Positions 61,873 to 64,000 of a DNA stretch of 64,000 nucleotides are shown one piece after another (position 1 is the first letter of the stretch; each line of letters starts with the position of its first letter). Location: assembly GCF_009793335.1 (NCBI RefSeq), contig NZ_WING01000001.1, positions 5,580,001 to 5,644,000 of the forward strand. The letters run 5' to 3'. This DNA is from Actinomadura sp. J1-007 (GTDB lineage: Bacteria > Actinomycetota > Actinomycetes > Streptosporangiales > Streptosporangiaceae). Made by a program: the position numbers and the translations under genes. The notes under the pieces are model-generated. The model was not told where the DNA came from, did no database searches, and saw only the letters and a program-made list of their open reading frames with translations.

Positions 61873-62163
61873 AGAGCGCGCAGTTCCGCTATGCGCGCAC
61901 AGCCATTGAGACTATTCGGCCTCCGGGGAGGCATTGGACAAGGCGGCACACCTTGACCGGCTGCAACTCAATGGACCATGATTTCAGTTGTCTCTCAATT
62001 GAGAAAGGAGCCAGGCCCGCCCGCCACGGGGCCTAAACGTTGTCCCCCCGTCGAAGGTTGAGTGTGCCTGGACATATGCAATTCCCTATGCACGGTCCGG
62101 ATCACGATGCCGTGCTGATGCCTGGCTCGACGTACAGGTTCCGCAGTGGAAGGAGTAGAGACT
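61873..62163. other. Intergenic region with an AT-rich palindrome
   Basis: 291 bases. The perfect 12-base palindrome tctcaattgaga at 61993-62004 lies ~160 bases before the next start and could be a regulator site. No gene is seen. Confidence 0.4.
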
Positions 62164-63168
62164 GTGCCCAGAAAGGATCGCGCCGCTCGATACAGATTCT
62201 CGCCTGAAATCCTCGAGGCAGTTCGTGTCGCGTCGCGTCTCGACAACTGGCATGGTCCCCTCGAAGTGATCGAACACTGGTTCTGGATCGCGGTATGGTG
62301 TGCGGCGTCGGTGCTCGCATTCCAGCATGCCCCGCTGTGGGCTGCGGTCTTGGTCTACATTGTCGCGGTATTCTTCATCGGTGGACGCCAGCGGGCCCTT
62401 GCCGGCGTATTGCATATGGCCACCCACCGTGCGTTCATGGCACGGCACCGTATGGGCAACCTGATCGGAGCCTTGTTCGGCGGCTACCCGGTGTTTCAGA
62501 GCTTTACCGGCTACCGGGCTTCACACCTTGGTGAGCACCACGGCAGGCTGGGCGATCCGGACCGCGACCCCGACTACCGGCAATACCAGGACAATGGGCT
62601 GTGTGGCGACAACCTCAGCCGGGCGGCGTTGCGCCGGTACTTCGTGACTGTCATCAGCCCGCGTGCGACTGCCTCCTACATCTACTACCTACTGCGGCAC
62701 AGGATTGTGGCCAAGGGCGAACGGATGACGGAGCGGTGGCTGCGTGTCGCCATTCTCGCCATGCTGCTGGGTTGGGCGGTGTTCGGCGGTTGGTGGGGCT
62801 GGCTTGTGCTGCTCTGGTTCGTGCCGATAGTCACGACGCAGGTCTGGATCGGTGCCGTGGCAGAGCTCATGGAACACTTCCCGCTGATTGAGTCCGCGCC
62901 GCGTGTGGACATCTACATGTCCTGGAACCGGGTGTACGGGCTTGCTGGCCGCTTCCTGCTCGGGGAGAAGGACGGTGAGGGGTTTCACCTGGTACACCAC
63001 CTGTTTCCGCGGACGCCGATGTGGCGGCTGCGCCAGGTCGACGCGATCCTGCACCGTGACCCGGTGTACGCGGCTCTGCCCCGCTTGGCCGGCGTGCGTG
63101 GTGGGATGGCGCAGATCTATCGGTCGCTGCCTTCCTCTGCATGCAGTGCGACGGAAACGGCTATTTAA
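62164..63168 (+). CDS. Membrane fatty-acid-desaturase-like enzyme 2
   Basis: I choose GTG 62164 (MPRKDRAARYRFSPEILEAV) with GGAAGGAG ~10 bases upstream; 334 residues. His boxes are HMATH (84-88), HLGEHH (121-126) and HLVHH (275-279), with an extra HF in ELMEHFPLIE. Membrane helices lie at ~38-75 and ~190-235 (VAILAMLLGWAVFGGWWGWL). It is only distantly similar to the first desaturase in the cluster, so the two probably act at different positions or one hydroxylates. HGRLGDPDRDPDYRQYQ after box 2 is typical of desaturases with hydroxylase or acetylenase relatives. Confidence 0.85.
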   Translation: MPRKDRAARYRFSPEILEAVRVASRLDNWHGPLEVIEHWFWIAVWCAASVLAFQHAPLWAAVLVYIVAVFFIGGRQRALAGVLHMATHRAFMARHRMGNLIGALFGGYPVFQSFTGYRASHLGEHHGRLGDPDRDPDYRQYQDNGLCGDNLSRAALRRYFVTVISPRATASYIYYLLRHRIVAKGERMTERWLRVAILAMLLGWAVFGGWWGWLVLLWFVPIVTTQVWIGAVAELMEHFPLIESAPRVDIYMSWNRVYGLAGRFLLGEKDGEGFHLVHHLFPRTPMWRLRQVDAILHRDPVYAALPRLAGVRGGMAQIYRSLPSSACSATETAI

Positions 63169-63195
63169 ATGTACTGAGTCCGGGGAGGGCCGGAG

Positions 63196-64000
63196 ATGAC
63201 CAGAGCATCCGCAGGTCACGAAGCCGCCAGGCACGCGGTGTCAATTCCGACCGCCGCGGTGCGGCCGCGGACCGAGCCCCACGACGTCCCCCTCTCTGAA
63301 ATTCAGAGGCGGATCTGGGCGGCGCATCAACTGGACCCCACGACAGTCGCGCCCACGATTCCCGCCGCCGTGGATCTGTCTGGGCCGTTGGACGTCGATG
63401 CCCTTGAGTCCGCCATCACCCATGTTGTCGGCCGTCATGAGGCATTGCGCACCGAGATCGGAGTGAACGAAGGTTTGCCCGCGGCACGGCTCGGAGCGGG
63501 ACTCGCCGGATTGCGCCGTGTCGATGTTTCAGGAAGCCCCGACCCGGACCTGGCCGCCTCCGAGATCACAAGAGCGGAAGCGGAGGAACCCTTCGATCTG
63601 GAGACCTTCGGGCCCTTGGTCAGAGGGACATTGATCCGCCTCGCCACCGAACGGCACTGGCTGGTGCTCCCCGTGCACCATGCGGCCGCCGACGCGCTCT
63701 CAATCGGGCTGATGCTGGGGGAGATCGTCAATTCCTATGGCGCGTACAAGATGGGCGGGAAGCCCGCGGCGGCGCCGGTGCCCCTGCAGTATCCCGATTT
63801 CGCGGAATGGGAACGGGAGTCAAGGGAAGAGATCGAGACAGCAGTGGATTGGTGGTGTGAGGAGTTGGACGGATTCGTCCCCGGCCTCGCTCTCCCACAC
63901 GACCGGCGTAGGCTCGGGTGGAGCACACACAAAGGTGATCACCTGACGGCGCAGATCGATGCCGGATGCAAAGCCGCTGTCGAACGCTTCGCCTCCGACG
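63196..64000 (+). CDS. NRPS condensation-domain protein, 5' part
   Basis: Open to the right edge; 268 residues visible from ATG 63196 (MTRASAGHEAARHAVSIPTA), with GGGGAGGGCCGGAG upstream. A ~30-residue extension precedes VPLSEIQRRIWAAHQLDPTT (C1), HVVGRHEALRTEI (C2) and LVLPVHHAAADALSIGLMLG (C3). The C3 motif is HHAAADA: both His and the Asp are kept but the final Gly is Ala. The end of the frame lies outside the window, so further A or PCP domains may follow. It is the third condensation unit of the cluster. Confidence 0.88.
   Translation, partial: MTRASAGHEAARHAVSIPTAAVRPRTEPHDVPLSEIQRRIWAAHQLDPTTVAPTIPAAVDLSGPLDVDALESAITHVVGRHEALRTEIGVNEGLPAARLGAGLAGLRRVDVSGSPDPDLAASEITRAEAEEPFDLETFGPLVRGTLIRLATERHWLVLPVHHAAADALSIGLMLGEIVNSYGAYKMGGKPAAAPVPLQYPDFAEWERESREEIETAVDWWCEELDGFVPGLALPHDRRRLGWSTHKGDHLTAQIDAGCKAAVERFASD

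Noticed and set aside
61967..61996. Second StrR-type operator near the desaturase 2 gene
   Set aside because: caact/agttg half-sites are present but the spacing is about 17 nt rather than 11 and the outer bases do not match.
1..64000. CRISPR arrays and rRNA genes
   Set aside because: No regularly spaced short repeats and no rRNA-like sequence were seen on either strand.

Overview
This is a 64 kb window of very GC-rich DNA from an actinomycete. ArsR, MarR, StrR-type and XRE regulators, an MAB_1171c-type membrane protein, TTG and GTG starts and many decayed insertion sequences fit a filamentous genus such as Actinomadura or a relative. That placement is inference; no rRNA or other taxonomic marker is present. 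The window looks like a chromosome-arm or genomic-island region: intact accessory genes alternate with pseudogenes, IS remnants, tRNA fragments and repeats.

Layout. 1-14 kb holds ordinary accessory genes: the end of an MFS exporter, a polysaccharide-deacetylase-like enzyme, a septum-formation-like membrane protein, a protein with caspase-like His and Cys motifs, a pentapeptide-repeat membrane protein, a dead aspartyl-tRNA synthetase, an ArsR-SRPBCC/SRPBCC operon, a MarR-SDR operon and two methyltransferases. 14.3-23 kb holds a four-gene minus-strand block that looks like an anti-phage system: an HNH nuclease fused to a kinase-like domain, a large SF1 helicase, a winged-helix protein, and a DUF262-DUF1524 (GmrSD-like) protein with an added alkyltransferase-like domain. 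23.5-27.5 kb is a broken integrase fused to the end of an RHS protein, with a Hint domain, an ADP-ribosyltransferase-like toxin tip and two immunity-type genes separated by an IS5 element. 27.5-40.7 kb is an IS graveyard that also carries an N6-methyltransferase/nuclease restriction system, an unknown 418-residue protein, a frameshifted galU, and copies of a repeat that ends in a tRNA-Lys 3' fragment. One tRNA fragment has an IS5-type element inserted at its anticodon. A group II intron 3' end lies at 40.63-40.70 kb. 40.7-44.0 kb is an XRE / ImmA-IrrE / seven-TM / TPR regulatory module.

45-64 kb is the left part of a biosynthetic gene cluster. A StrR-family regulator is followed by a palindrome with the layout of StrR operators (two 10-nt arms, exactly 11 nt apart). 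Next come a free-standing carrier protein, a free-standing condensation enzyme, a KS-AT-ACP-aminotransferase-condensation megasynthase, a heterodimeric ABC exporter with a single canonical ATP site, two histidine-box desaturases, a free-standing adenylation enzyme and another condensation protein that runs off the window. I infer a dissociated PKS/NRPS line that makes a beta-amino, probably unsaturated, acyl chain and joins it to an amino acid. The product is not identifiable from the window.
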